The notes beneath the pieces were generated by a model. That model was not told the origin of the DNA. It saw nothing but the letters and a program-made list of their open reading frames with translations, and ran no database searches. DNA of 64,000 nucleotides, taken from positions 372,001 to 436,000 of the forward strand of contig CAWCEZ010000011.1 in NCBI GenBank assembly GCA_963794745.1, given 5' to 3'. Positions 1-9,959 of the stretch are shown here, piece by piece (the first letter of the stretch is position 1; each line of letters begins with the position of its first letter). Source of the DNA: Fen-671 sp963794745. Its GTDB lineage: Bacteria; Actinomycetota; Acidimicrobiia; Acidimicrobiales; Palsa-688. The position numbers and the translations under genes were made by a program.

Positions 1-798
1 CCGTCCCGCGTCCCCACCCAGGGATCTGGCATAAGAGTTCAATCACCGGCTCAGAAGCGGCACAGCGCTCCGCGACCTCACTGGTGAGCTGGTCGATGGA
101 ACTGTCCAGGAAAGCGATGTGGTCCAGGATCCTGCGAGCAACGACGCCGTGGTGAGTGCTGAAGGTCGTCCCAGCAAAGGCCTCCGCTAGCTTCTCCTTC
201 TTGTTCCGCATCACGCCTAAGGACATCTCGGCTAGCCGCTGTGGGTCGCGCTCCCCGTCGATCAAGGCCTCGATCATTGCCTTTGCGGATTTCGACCAAG
301 TACCCGAGGCGACCGAACTCAATTTGATACCAGCATCTTGGAGCACTTTTTCCAGACCCTGGATCTACCTAGGTCTCATATCGACCTGCGTCTTGCGATA
401 GCGGGTCAACTCCCGCAACGCCCGGATCGGAGGCGGAGGAACGAAACTTGGCCGGACCATGCCGTGAGCGGCGACGTCTGCCAGCCACTCCGCATCAGAC
501 ATGTCCGTCTTCCGTCCCGGGACGCGCTTGACATGAGACGCGTTCACCAGCCACAACTCTTCGATCACGCCCTCGAGGCCGTAGTAGATCGGCTTCCAAT
601 ACGCGCCGGTCGACTCCATCACTGCGGTCGACACTCCGTTCTCGGTCAGCCACTCCCCAAGGTCTGCGATCCCAGCCGACATGGTCGAAAACGACTGCTT
701 TGTTGTCTTCACACTATGACCCACTACGACCCCGCAGCACCCACCACCCGGTCCCGATGCACATCCAACCCGGCAACCCTGTCGCGGATCGTTTCCAA
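1..798 (-). pseudogene. IS110-family transposase, broken and cut by window edge
   Basis: Remnant of an IS110-type (DEDD, Piv-like) transposase read leftward. A TTG at 798 after a GGGAGG-like site opens a frame with the N-terminal DEDD box start (VAGLDVHRDRVV). The frame then shifts near 735-745 into one carrying MESTGAYWKPIYY, NASHVKRVPGRKTDMSDAEW and RALRELTRYRKTQ, which is the core RNase-H-like domain. At 365-367 a TAG stops the frame exactly where family members read an acidic residue (R-[stop]-IQGLEKVLQDAGIK), and the homology continues in the same frame to the window edge, reaching the LLCQIPG motif of the C-terminal Transposase_20 domain. One frameshift plus one in-frame stop argue for a dead copy rather than one sequencing slip. 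The rest of the element lies outside the window, so its ends cannot be seen. Confidence 0.85.
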
Positions 799-1065
799 CT
801 GTCCCTCCCTTTACTCAAGATGAAGCTTGTTGGCGCCGTCTCGGCGAGGGACCAGGATGAAACGGATACTGGGGTTCGTGCTCGCGGCAACAATCAACGG
901 TCCCCACGGACCCCGCGCCAAGCTGAATCCGAGCTCCAACACTCACAGAGGGGGCGGCGTCCACACCCGAATACGGCGCTCACCAGCATTCCATGGCCCA
1001 AGGATGGTCGCCAGGCCATGCCAGCTGAAATCCGAAGAACCGGTAAAGGAACTGGTCAGAGCCGG

Positions 1066-1139
1066 TGGGCGTAGAGGGAGTCGAACCCCCGACCTCATGC
1101 GCGTCATGCATGCGCTCTAACCAGCTGAGCTATACGCCC
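1066..1139 (-). tRNA. tRNA-Val (GAC anticodon)
   Basis: The minus strand folds as a full cloverleaf: acceptor GGGCGTA paired with TACGCCC, D arm beginning GCTCAGCTGG, anticodon stem CATGC/GCATG around loop ATGACGC (anticodon GAC, valine GTC codons), T arm GGGGG-TTCGACT-CCCTC and discriminator A. CCA is not encoded. It stands alone, with the dead IS110 about 270 bp past its 3' end; the stretch 799-1065 between them shows no gene I can support. Confidence 0.95.
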
Positions 1140-1209
1140 TGAGCAGGCGCCTAGATTACCAGGCCGCCGCTACGAGCCGCAGTTAAACCAAAGCGGACCG
1201 ACGTGGGGG

Positions 1210-1806
1210 TCAGTCAAGACGCGTTATGTCGAATGCGGGCAAATCTAGGACCTCCTGCTGGGACAGGCTGAGAGGGATGTCGGTTTCAAAGCCGACGACT
1301 GCGCTTATCGGGATGGCGACGGTCTTGTGGCCCCACAGGTGCCCAACTTGGAAGAGCAGGGCGGTAACGGCGTAGCTGCCCGCATCAACGAGGAGACCGT
1401 GAAGGTGCCCGATCTCGCCGTCGCTAGCGCGAGCGGGTTCGTCCTGCTCCACCTCCTTCTCACCCGGGGGGACTACTTCCCGGACGATTGCCCGCGGGAA
1501 GATCGTGCCCCCGCCGTACCCGAAGAAGCTCAGGCCCATGTCGGGTACCAGCCCCACAGCGTCAGCCTGTTCAAGTTTCTCGAACGCTGCGATATTGCAT
1601 TTGAGCTGCACCTCGGCAGTCGTCGACGCGCCAAGGTCAACAAGGCTGAGGGGGACCAGCCGACCTAACCCGACGCGTCCCGCCGGCTCCACCATCAGGT
1701 CGGTGACCTTGCGCGCCCGAGAGTCAATCAGGATGCGGACGAGCTTGCCGACCACCCCATCCGTGCAACTCGCGTCGGACCCGAGAATGAACTGCGATGT
1801 AGCCAT
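1210..1806 (-). CDS. PRC-barrel domain protein
   Basis: A 198-residue soluble protein. The start at 1806 is chosen because an AGGAGG sits 6 nt before the ATG; an upstream GTG-led extension has no such site. Two PRC-barrel-like segments are visible: residues about 5-45 (FILGSDASCTDGVVGKLVRI, then VTDLMVEP) and about 125-190 (GEIGHLHGLLVDAG, then ALLFQVGHLWGHKTVAIP). Acidic linkers join them. PRC-barrels mediate protein or RNA contacts (RimM, photosynthetic reaction centre H subunit) and are common in small actinobacterial stress-linked proteins. No catalytic motif is visible, so the specific job is unknown. It is divergent from lgt, whose start lies 87 bp away. Confidence 0.75.
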   Translation of the reverse strand: MATSQFILGSDASCTDGVVGKLVRILIDSRARKVTDLMVEPAGRVGLGRLVPLSLVDLGASTTAEVQLKCNIAAFEKLEQADAVGLVPDMGLSFFGYGGGTIFPRAIVREVVPPGEKEVEQDEPARASDGEIGHLHGLLVDAGSYAVTALLFQVGHLWGHKTVAIPISAVVGFETDIPLSLSQQEVLDLPAFDITRLD

Positions 1807-1892
1807 AATTGCCTCCTGATCGCCTCCGACCATAGCTTGCCGGGTGGTTCGCGCCCTGGCGGCACCTCGCCCGCCACTAGCGTGGCCGGGGC

Positions 1893-3182
1893 GTGATCGG
1901 CTACATCCCAAGCCCATCTTCCAGCAGCCTCAGCATCGGGCCTCTCCAGCTGCACTTTTACGGCCTCATTATCGCCGTAGCGGTACTGCTTGCCGCCTGG
2001 GTCATGCAGCGCCGATGGACCAGGTTGGGCGGCTTCGCGGGCACGATCGTACCGATCGGGTTCTGGGCCGTCGTAGCCGGCCTTGTCTGCGCCCGTTTGT
2101 ACTCCGTGGCCACAAGCTGGCAGCAGGACACGGGGGGCAACTTCGTCCAGATCTTTGAGATCTGGAACGGTGGCCTCAGCATCTGGGGAGGAGTGGCCGG
2201 CGGGGTCCTGGGTGGGTGGGCCCGAGCGCGGCGTATGCATATCCCCCTCCCTCCCCTGCTCGATGTTGTGGCACCGGCATTGCCGTTGGCGCAGGCGATC
2301 GGCCGTTGGGGTAACTATTTCAACCAGGAGCTGTTCGGGCTCCCCTCGAAGCTGCCCTGGGCGGTGCGGATAACGGACCAGGCGCAGCTCGCCACCCTCC
2401 CTCACAAGTACCAGACGCACCTGAACGCTGCCGGCAAGTACCTACCCGGCACCTTCCAGCCCACGTTCCTTTACGAGAGCATCTGGGACCTGGCCGTCTT
2501 CGGGCTTCTCGTGCTGATCGAGCGGAAAGTCAAGTTGCGACGTGGGTACCTCTTCGGCGCCTATGCAGCCCTCTACACCTTCGGACGGTTCTGGACCGAG
2601 TATCTGCGCATCGACCCGGCACACCGTTACCTCGGCCTCCGCCTCAATGATTGGACCAGCGTCGGCGTGTTCGTCGTCTCCTCGGCCGTGCTTTTGTTCA
2701 AAGGGCGGCCAAAGCCGGGTGACGAACTGGTCGGCGACGAATTGCCACCCGAGCTCCTGGCGGGCGAACGAGCCCGCGCCCTGAGGGCCTCCGGGAAAGG
2801 AGGCCCAGACCTTAAAGGCGAGCCGACCGAAGACCAAGGAGCGGGGTCGGCGGACGTGGAGGTGACTGCGAATGCACCTGCCGAAGAACCTCGGACGGGG
2901 CTGGCCCAGGCAGAGCTGGCCCAGGCTGAGGCGGCAGCGACAGCAGCAACGGCAGATAGCGCGGGCTCGTCGGAGGAGGCTCCAGGGGAGGTCGTCGACG
3001 CGGTGGACGCCCTGGACGTGGCGGACGTGGTCGAGGCGGTGGAGGTGGCCGAGCCTGCCGCGGGGGCTCCGGTGGAAGTCGCTCCGGGAGACGAAGTAGG
3101 TGATACCAGCGCACAGACGGCGCCGGAGGCCGGGCCCGTGGCACTCACGCCGACTTCGCCGAATGAGGGTGACAAGCCCTAA
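1893..3182 (+). CDS. lgt: prolipoprotein diacylglyceryl transferase
   Basis: Lgt transfers diacylglycerol from phosphatidylglycerol to the lipobox cysteine of preprolipoproteins at the plasma membrane. The protein starts at a GTG and carries several membrane segments (first at about residues 22-38). The Lgt signature GRWGNYFNQELFG is at about residues 137-149, and a C-terminal membrane region contains GYLFGAYAALYTFGRFWTEYLRID. The enzyme core ends near residue 275. A further 150 residues are low-complexity, Ala/Glu/Val-rich and strongly acidic, probably a cytoplasmic tail. Long acidic tails on Lgt are known in actinobacteria. Substrates nearby include the lipoproteins at 8470 and 54897. I consider the family assignment secure. 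Confidence 0.95.
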   Translation: MIGYIPSPSSSSLSIGPLQLHFYGLIIAVAVLLAAWVMQRRWTRLGGFAGTIVPIGFWAVVAGLVCARLYSVATSWQQDTGGNFVQIFEIWNGGLSIWGGVAGGVLGGWARARRMHIPLPPLLDVVAPALPLAQAIGRWGNYFNQELFGLPSKLPWAVRITDQAQLATLPHKYQTHLNAAGKYLPGTFQPTFLYESIWDLAVFGLLVLIERKVKLRRGYLFGAYAALYTFGRFWTEYLRIDPAHRYLGLRLNDWTSVGVFVVSSAVLLFKGRPKPGDELVGDELPPELLAGERARALRASGKGGPDLKGEPTEDQGAGSADVEVTANAPAEEPRTGLAQAELAQAEAAATAATADSAGSSEEAPGEVVDAVDALDVADVVEAVEVAEPAAGAPVEVAPGDEVGDTSAQTAPEAGPVALTPTSPNEGDKP

Positions 3183-3353
3183 TCCACCTTCTGCCACCCG
3201 GGAACTCGAGGGCCTTTTGCCTGTCCGTTGGTGGCAGCAGGGACGGCCGGGGAGGTACTGGCGTACCGCGCAGGTGAGGCAGGCACCCTGGCGGGGGCCG
3301 CGGCCTTCGGCCAAAGTCAGACCGATGGGCCTGCAGATATCGCCGGAGGTCAG

Positions 3354-5935
3354 GTGACGGAGCCGCAGTACCCGCTAGACGAAGCAGTGGGCCTCGGGGG
3401 AACGCTCCAATTTGCCCGGTACCGGTTCAAGACGACCTTCGGGCACCGCTGGGGGGATTACGCCGTCTTGGTGCTGCTGATCGGGTTGATCGGCGGCATT
3501 GCCATGGGAGCGCTGCAAGCCGGGCGTCGCACCCAGTCCTCGTACCCTGCTTTCCTGGCCAAGACCAACGCTTCGGATCTGACGATGTCGACCTATGGGA
3601 CGGGGGCCCGGCAGCAACGCGGCGACGGTTTATTCGCCCAGGACGGCGGCCGCGATTGCCCACCTCCCGGGTGTGCAAAAAGTGGAGAGCTGGGTCGGCG
3701 TCTTCGCAGTACCCCTGCTGCGCAACGGTGCCCCCAATTTCTCGGGCTCCAATGAGCTCAATTTCGCAGCGAGCAAAGGTCTGTACTTCGACGAGGACCG
3801 AGTCACTGCGTTACAAGGTCACGTACCAAACCCAGACCGTGCCAACCAGTTCATGACCACTGCGCTCGGAGCGAAGCTTTTGGGGGCCCACGTGGGCCAG
3901 GTCATGCCTATTGGCCTGTACACACTTGCGCAATCCCAACTGCCGGGTTTCGGGACTCCCCGCGTACCGCCGGCGCTGCGTGTCAACATGACCCTCACAG
4001 GGATCGTCGAGTTCAACAACGCAGTGATCGAGGATGACACTGACCGTCTACCAACCAACGTCGTCTACACTCCCGCCTTTACCCGACTGGTACCCAATTC
4101 CTCGACCCAAGGCACGTGGTACGGCATCAAGCTTGTCCATGGTGACCAGGACATTGCCTCGACCGAACAAGCCCTTTTAGGCCTCCTGCCGCGTGGAGCG
4201 GCGGGGAACTTCAACGTCACAGCGATTACCGAAGCCAAGGTCGAGCACGCCGTCAAACCGGAGTCGATAGCGCTCGCAATGTTCGGCCTGATCGCGGCGG
4301 GCTCCGCTCTCGGGATCGCCTTGTCCGTTATCGCACGCCAACTTCGCTCTACCGACGACGAACGCCAGGTGCTCCCGCGATGGGCGCCAGCCCGGCAGCA
4401 ACGCTCGCAGACAGTTTGCTCGGCATCGTTATTTCGATCGCCGCCGGATCGTTGCTGGCCTGCGCCGTCGCGGTCGCCCTCTCGATTTTGTCCCCGCTCG
4501 GCCCGGTCCGCGCCGTGTACAACCCGGGCGTCGCCTTCGATTGGACGGTGCTAGGCGGTGGTTTGCTCTGGTTACTTGGAGGCATCGCTCTGGGGGCGAC
4601 GGTCCTCGGGCTGCGAGGGTCGCCGCAGCGCGTCGCACGGCGAGCCCGGCTGGCGGTTGTTCGGCCCTCCAAGGTTGCCCAGGTCGCCGGGTCCATCGGT
4701 CTGCCGCTGCCGGGAATCGTTGGGCTGCAGTTCGCCCTTGAACCTGGCGCGGGGCGCACCACGGTGCCGGCTCGCTGGGTCTTAGCCGGGGCGGTCGTAG
4801 CCGTCACCCTGGTTACTGCGACCCTTACCTTCAGTAGCAGCCTGCACGCTCTGGTAACACATCCCAAACTTTACGGTTGGAACTGGGATTACGCCCTCCA
4901 GAGCGAAAATGACGTACCCCCGCAGGCAATTGCTGCTCTCGAGCACGACTCCCTCGTCGCCGCGTGGTCGGGATATTCAAACCCCGACCTTCAAATAGAC
5001 GGCCAAACCGTCCCAGCATTGACGACGCACAACGTCCCAACGGTAGGGCCGCCGATCCTCGCTGGTCACAATCTGCAGCCTGACAAGCCGCAGGTTGTGC
5101 TCGGTGCCGCCACGCTCGCACTTCTTCACGTGCACATCGGTGGCTCAGTAACCATCAGCTACGGCTCGCCGAGCACCGCCCCGCTCTACCTGCCCCCAAC
5201 GCCCGCCGTAGTCGTTGGCACCGCGACCTTTCCGGCAATCGAAGGGTCTAGTACTTTTGCGGAGCACACTTCAATGGGTACCGGGGCGCTCATCGCTGAC
5301 AACGACCTCCCCGCCTCTTTCATGAAAGCTACACAAGCGCCCGATCCGACCCTCGACGGCCCGGCCTTGTCTTCGTGCGCATGCATGCCGGCGTGAGCCC
5401 TTCCGCTGGCCGCAAGGATATGGGCCACATTATCGCCGTCGCGGCCGCGGCCTTCGCGCGTGACCGCAACGCCACCGGCGACAGCGTGATCATCCTGCCC
5501 GTCCAGCGACCGGCTGAGATTGTCAACTACCAGTCCACGGGAGGCGCTCCTGTCGTGCTTGCTACGGGTTTGGCCACCGGAGCAGTCATTGCTCTCGCCG
5601 TGGCCCTGGTTGCTACCGTTCGAAAGCGGCGGCAGGACCTCGCACTTTTGAAGACCTTGGGCTTCACGCGGCGTCAGTTGGCCGTGACCCTTACATGGCA
5701 GGCGACCGTCACCGCCGCCGTCGGCATAATCGTCGGCGTGCCGATCGGGATCGCCGCTGGCCGCCAACTATGGATCATTTTCGCACGGAGCATAGACGCG
5801 GTCCCCCAGCCGTCCGTGCCGCTGTCGATCATCCTCGTCGCCGCCGGTGCACTTGTGCTGGCCAACCTCGTGGCGATGGTGCCCGGGCGAGTAGCGGCTT
5901 CCACACCAGCTGCAGTCATCCTTCACGGGGACTGA
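3354..5935 (+). pseudogene. FtsX-type ABC permease, frame broken three times
   Basis: One continuous homology to large FtsX/MacB-type permeases (about 860 codons) runs across three reading frames. It starts at GTG 3354 behind a GGAGG. Segment one has a membrane helix (VLLIGLIGGIAMGALQAGRRT). A shift at about 3600-3610 (run of G) leads to a large extracytoplasmic domain (AATVYSPRTAAAIAHLPGVQ). A second shift at about 4372-4380 joins RSTDDERQVL to MGASPAATL. A third, near 5363, joins the second extracytoplasmic domain to the last helices (RQDLALLKTLGFTRRQL). That motif is the cytoplasmic coupling helix of the family. No ABC ATPase is adjacent. The intact downstream coding after each shift suggests sequence errors or very recent inactivation. 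Confidence 0.8.
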
Positions 5936-5973
5936 ACTGGCCGGCCTCGGCGCGGGTCACGTAAGTTCCCGCG

Positions 5974-6483
5974 ATGCTTAGAGGAGAGATCTCGATCGAC
6001 GACCCGCGGGCCACAGACGTCCGCGCGTTGCTACAGCACCACCTCGAATTTGCCAGTTTGCATAGCCCGCCCGAAGACGTGCACGCCCTCGATGTAACCG
6101 GGCTACTCGACCGTGATATCACGTTTTACAGTTTCCGGGTCGACGGCGAGCTGAAAGCGGTGGGCGCGTTGAAACGCCTAGACGAGGACCACGCGGAGCT
6201 CAAGTCGATGCACACCGCCGAGGCGGCGCGAGGGCGCGGGATCGGCCAAGCAATGCTTGACCACATCCTCAGTAGCGCACGTGGCCGAGGCTTTCGCCGG
6301 GTGAGCCTCGAGACGGGGTCGATGGCGGCTTTCGCTCCCGCTCGCGCGATGTACGCAAAAGCAGGCTTCACCGAGTGCGCCCCGTTCGGCCATTACGGCC
6401 CGAGCCCGAACAGCACATGCATGACACTTTCGCTCGAAGGCGACACCTACGAGGGCCCTTCGGTAACGCCCTTGACCCGGTAA
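5974..6483 (+). CDS. GNAT-family N-acetyltransferase
   Basis: A 169-residue GNAT enzyme, moving an acyl group from acyl-CoA to an unknown amine. The acetyl-CoA binding loop (motif A) is clear: ELKSMHTAEAARGRGIGQAMLDHIL at about residues 75-99, with R-x-x-R/G-x-G/A embedded in RGRGIG. It is followed by RGFRRVSLETGS and a C-terminal AMYAKAGFTECAPFGHYGPSP. The pattern resembles the YsnE/YhhY-like group of small-molecule acetyltransferases. The substrate cannot be told from sequence. The 3' end overlaps the convergent response-regulator gene by about 37 bp. Confidence 0.85.
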   Translation: MLRGEISIDDPRATDVRALLQHHLEFASLHSPPEDVHALDVTGLLDRDITFYSFRVDGELKAVGALKRLDEDHAELKSMHTAEAARGRGIGQAMLDHILSSARGRGFRRVSLETGSMAAFAPARAMYAKAGFTECAPFGHYGPSPNSTCMTLSLEGDTYEGPSVTPLTR

Positions 6484-7124
6484 CCAACGCTGGGGAGGGT
6501 CTCTATCACGGGCGGGTCACCGAGCCTTCGCCGTAGCCGGCTGATGGTTACCCCGACAGTCCTAGTGAACGGGTCCGCATGTTCGTCCCAGACTTGTTCG
6601 AGAAGGTCTTCAGCGCTCAAGACCTTCGGGTGAGCCCGCATAAGGGCCTCGAGCACTGCGAACTCTTTGGCGGATAAATCGAGGGGACGCCCGTCTCGTG
6701 AGGCGCTGTGGCGTAGCGGGTCGAGCTCTATCCCGCAGGCTCGGAAGACTCGCGCGCTGGCGAGAGGGCGCCTGCGCGCGAGCGCTCGCACCCTCAGTAC
6801 GAGCTCCGGGAAATGGAACGGCTTGGCGAGGTAGTCGTCCGCACCGAGACTGAGCCCGCTGACACGCTCGCCGGGCGAGCCTGACGCGGTCAGCATCAGC
6901 ACCATAGGCGACGAAGCTTCGTCGGCGATCATCCGACAGATCGTGTCGCCGTGCAGGCCCGGGAGGTCGCGGTCCAGTACGACCACGTCATAAACACCAA
7001 CAGCGAGCTTGCTAGCCGCCTGCAACCCGTCGTGGGCGACGTCGACGGCCATTCCTTGGTCACGCAGCCCTTCGGCAACCACTTCGGCGAGCGCTATTGA
7101 GTCTTCGACGACCAGCACCTTCAT
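6447..7124 (-). CDS. OmpR/PhoB-type response regulator
   Basis: A 225-residue regulator with an N-terminal receiver domain (residues about 1-115) and a C-terminal winged helix. In the receiver, the acidic pair is in VLVVEDS, the phospho-acceptor Asp in VVLDRDLPGLHGD near residue 51, the conserved Thr/Ser in MVLMLTAS, and the Lys in YLAKPFHFPEL. The winged helix includes LSAKEFAVLEALMRAHPKVLS and a recognition region, VGVTISRLRRRLG. The start codon overlaps the stop of the histidine kinase gene (ATGA), so the two are translated together and form one two-component system. The signal is unknown. Confidence 0.93.
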   Translation of the reverse strand: MKVLVVEDSIALAEVVAEGLRDQGMAVDVAHDGLQAASKLAVGVYDVVVLDRDLPGLHGDTICRMIADEASSPMVLMLTASGSPGERVSGLSLGADDYLAKPFHFPELVLRVRALARRRPLASARVFRACGIELDPLRHSASRDGRPLDLSAKEFAVLEALMRAHPKVLSAEDLLEQVWDEHADPFTRTVGVTISRLRRRLGDPPVIETLPSVGYRVKGVTEGPS

Positions 7125-8364
7125 TGACGAGCCTCGACATCGGTCCCGGGAGCATGGGGCAAGGCGACGACAACCCTTAGCCCGCCGCCGCTGCGGGCAT
7201 AAAGGTCGAGCCTGCCCCCGTGGGCCTCAGCTATGGCTTGGACGATCGAAAGCCCAAGCCCATTGCCGCGTCCCGAACCGGTCCGCTCCGCTCCGAGGCG
7301 TTTGAAGGGCCGCCCAAGCTCGTTGACTTCTGCCCGGTCGAGGACTGCCCCGCCGTTCTCGACGGTCAAGCTGACAACTGGCCCATCGACGGCGGACCGT
7401 AGTTGCACCCAACCTCCCCGTTCGTTGTGCTTGACCGCATTATCGACCATGTTGTCGACCATCCGCGAAAGCAAAGTCTCGTTGCCACGCACCCATGCGT
7501 CGGGGCACGGTTGCCGGCCGACCCGAAGTCCCATGTCCGAGATCGTGACAGAGCGCAGCTCGACAGCACCCGTGGCGAGGTCGTCGAGCGAGACCGTGCC
7601 TACCTCCGCCGCCGGCGCCTGCTGGGCTTGGGAAAGGACAAGGAGGCTGGCGAGCAGCCGGTCGACCTCGTCGAGCTCCCGTCGCAGCCGCTCGGCGAGG
7701 ACCATCGTTTGGGGAGGCACTGGGCCAGGCTTCGCCATTGCAACATCGAGCGACGCGCGCGCATGGTGGCAAGCGGCGTTCGCAGTTCGTGCGAGGCGTT
7801 TGCGACAAACCGCCGCTCCGCGTCGAATGACCGTTCCAGACGCTCGAGCAACGCGTCGAAGGTGTCACCGAGCTCCTTGATCTCGTCGTCGGGGCCACTC
7901 AACCTGAGGCGCTCGTTCAGGTTGTTGGCCGAGATTTCCCTTGTTGTAGTTGTAATAAGGCGCAAGGGCTGGAGGAAATGGCCAGCAGCCAACCAACCGA
8001 ACGCAATCGAAAGGACAGCCAGGACCACTAGGGCAGTCCCGGCGGCGAGGAACAGTTGGTGCAGGTCTGCACTGTGTTGGGCAACCTGGGGTTGGGCAAC
8101 CTGGGGTTGGGCAACTTGGGGCTGGGCAATGGCTCGCGGCCCGGCGCTCCCAGCTCCCGGTCCCGGCGCTCGGGCCGTTGAGGCAGAGATGCTGCTCCCT
8201 CCCTGCCACAAAGCAACGGTCGCCACTAACAAGATGAACCCGGAGACAAGAAAAGCGCCGAAATAGAACAGGGCAAGGCGGGCCCGGATTGTCCGCGGCG
8301 GGGAGCCCCGCCGCAGTCCGCGACGGTTAGGCACAGGAGCAGTTATCACCCAAGGATGCCGCAT
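7121..8364 (-). pseudogene. sensor histidine kinase, frameshifted
   Basis: Cognate sensor of the response regulator. The N-terminus has one membrane helix (LALFYFGAFLVSGFILLVATVAL), a short extracytoplasmic loop containing a QVAQP repeat (three tandem copies), and a second helix (FLAAGTALVVLAVLSIAFGWLAAG). A HAMP segment follows, then the HisKA phospho-acceptor box FVANASHELRTPLATMRA. At about 7756-7762, in a GCGCGCG run, the frame shifts by one or two bases. The continuation (DVAMAKPG, then the HATPase with MVDNMVDNAVKHN, GRGNGLGLSIV) is fully preserved to the stop at 7121. Everything after the shift is under coding constraint, so an artefact is likely. Start chosen at ATG 8364. Confidence 0.88.
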
Positions 8365-8469
8365 TTCGTGCAACAGGGCCGCGACAGGCGCCGTTGCCAC
8401 CCTGTAGCAGGGTGTGGCTTACAACTCCCCCAGGAGGCCCGTCCCGGGCCCTCGCGAAAGAGGAGCAGC

Positions 8470-9054
8470 ATGAGACGTCCGGCCATATCGCTAGTCGCAA
8501 TCATCGCCCTGGCCGCAGTCGCGGCGGGATGCTCGAGCGCGCCCAAGTCCGCCGGTGTTGCCGGTGCGGGATCCTCGAAGACCACCAATGCCGCCCCGTC
8601 GAGCGGGCCGCGCTCATCGGGAGCTTTAGCAGAGATGATGTCGTACTCGAGGTGCATGCGCAGCCACGGCATCGTGGACTTCCCGGGCCCGACGCCGAAC
8701 CCGGCAGGGCCGGGAGGGAGTTTCAGCTGGAGCGGCCATGGCGCCAACGACGACCTCGACCCCGATAACCCGAGGTACCTGGCCGCGAATAAAGCCTGCC
8801 AAACCTTGCTGCCCGACGGGGGGCAATTACCTCCCGTTTCCGCAAAGCAGCTCGCCGAGGAGGTACAGATGGCAGTCTGCATGCGCAGCCACGGCGTGCC
8901 CGCTTTCCCTGACCCTGACAATAGTGACGGGGCGTTCGACCTCAGCAATGTCAACCGGGGCTCGGCGCAGTTCAAAGGTGCCTTCACCAGGTGCGTGTCC
9001 TTGACGGGCTTCAAGGGGCCAATGCGGGTCGACATCTCGCACCAGGGACCCTGA
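8470..9054 (+). CDS. secreted lipoprotein with two CMRSHG motifs
   Basis: A 194-residue exported protein. The ATG at 8470 follows a GAGGAG site. The signal peptide ends in a lipobox, LAAVAAGC, so the mature protein is lipid-anchored after processing by Lgt. The mature part is Ser/Gly-rich at first and then contains two similar segments, YSRCMRSHGIVDFPGP and AVCMRSHGVPAFPDP, each Cys-Met-Arg-Ser-His-Gly followed by a Phe-Pro motif. Repeated CMRxHG lipoproteins occur widely in actinobacteria without an assigned role. The Cys/Met/His content would suit metal or haem binding, but that is inference. It is divergent from the two-component system. Confidence 0.8.
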   Translation: MRRPAISLVAIIALAAVAAGCSSAPKSAGVAGAGSSKTTNAAPSSGPRSSGALAEMMSYSRCMRSHGIVDFPGPTPNPAGPGGSFSWSGHGANDDLDPDNPRYLAANKACQTLLPDGGQLPPVSAKQLAEEVQMAVCMRSHGVPAFPDPDNSDGAFDLSNVNRGSAQFKGAFTRCVSLTGFKGPMRVDISHQGP

Positions 9055-9082
9055 ACGCCCCCGGTACCAAATGACGAGGGTT

Positions 9083-9101
9083 CTGTAGGGCGCGCCTACA
9101 G
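9083..9101. terminator. bidirectional hairpin terminator
   Basis: CTGTAGG-GCGCG-CCTACAG is a perfect 7-bp stem lying between the convergent lipoprotein and PP2C genes. It contains the PP2C stop codon. No long U-tract follows, so the strength is uncertain. Confidence 0.5.
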
Positions 9102-9959
9102 CCCCCAGACAGCGACGATGGTGCGGTCGTCCTGGCAGCCCCGCCGGCTGAAGTCAGCCGCATTGGCGAGGGCCAACGGCGTCAGCGCGCCGCTGGGACC
9201 TGCGCGCAAGACCTCGGCGAGGGCGGGCGCCACCGTGCCTGGCCCGTCGCGCAATGGGTCGGCAACACCGTCGGTGAGAAGTACCAAAACGGCGCCGGTG
9301 GGCAACAGCACAGAAGCGGTCTCGATGTTGTCGCCACCGGCGCGGCTGCCCAACGGCAAGACACCTACCACACTGCCCCGTAACTCCTCGTCGGCCCGGC
9401 CTGGGAAAAGCTCGTCCCACTCAGCCCCCGCGAGGACAAAGGCGCTGCTATCGCCGACTCGGGCGAGGCTCACCTCGGTCCCTGCTCCGGACACCGAAAC
9501 GAGGGCGACCACGAAGGTCGTTGAGAGCTCCGCCGCCGAGGCACCGCCCGCGGCAGACACGGCCTCGCTGGCCGCTCGCAGCGCCGCCAAGCACGCCAGC
9601 TCTCCCCGGTCTTCACCTTCTCCCCTGCCCTCGGCGACGAGCAGGTGCTCGCAGGCGGCGTCCACCGCAATGTCAGCCCCCTCGCCCCCTCGCCCTGCGG
9701 TGCTCACTCCGTCGGCCACGATCACGGCCAAGCGCCCTGGGCGCGGCAGCGCCCAGCCGTAGGCGTCCTCGCAGCGCCGTCCCGACAAGCGATGAGAGAC
9801 GCCCGCGACCGAAGCCGCAAGTACCAAGAACTCATCCGACTGCCCGCCGTCCGCCCGGTAGCAGGCCTGGCCGGCAGCTGCCTGCCGGCGCAGAGGTACG
9901 GCAGCCTCGGTTGCAGCGGAAGGCTCACCCCACGCGGGGCCGGCCCATCCGGGCCTCAT
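9096..9959 (-). CDS. PP2C-type Ser/Thr protein phosphatase
   Basis: A 287-residue cytoplasmic phosphatase without membrane helices. PP2C metal-binding motifs are present: CEDAYG near residue 63, VIVADGVSTAGRGGEGADIA (the DG pair and downstream Gly), LVLLTDGVADPL, and the final GCQDDRTIVAVWG with the DD metal ligand. It is the last gene of a leftward set, dehydrogenase, kinase-like, vWA, PP2C, and its ATG overlaps the vWA stop. The combination kinase-vWA-PP2C matches the E. coli yegI-yegL-yegK (pphC) arrangement and the TerY-phosphatase-kinase triads described by comparative genomics. It probably reverses phosphorylation set by the neighbouring kinase. Confidence 0.88.
   Translation of the reverse strand: MRPGWAGPAWGEPSAATEAAVPLRRQAAAGQACYRADGGQSDEFLVLAASVAGVSHRLSGRRCEDAYGWALPRPGRLAVIVADGVSTAGRGGEGADIAVDAACEHLLVAEGRGEGEDRGELACLAALRAASEAVSAAGGASAAELSTTFVVALVSVSGAGTEVSLARVGDSSAFVLAGAEWDELFPGRADEELRGSVVGVLPLGSRAGGDNIETASVLLPTGAVLVLLTDGVADPLRDGPGTVAPALAEVLRAGPSGALTPLALANAADFSRRGCQDDRTIVAVWGL

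Noticed and set aside
827..1120. A short plus-strand frame ending in RGSRTPDLMRVMHAL across the tRNA-Val gene
   Set aside because: This peptide is the usual shadow translation of a tRNA gene; the structural RNA explains it.
2812..3175. Long open frames on the minus strand opposite the tail of lgt
   Set aside because: They mirror the low-complexity Ala/Glu/Val-rich tail; no start site, no recognisable domain. The plus-strand lgt frame explains the sequence.
3600..3610. Programmed ribosomal frameshifting in the FtsX permease
   Set aside because: Three unrelated shift points in one gene and similar shifts in many unrelated genes point to sequence error; no slippery heptamer with a downstream structure is evident.
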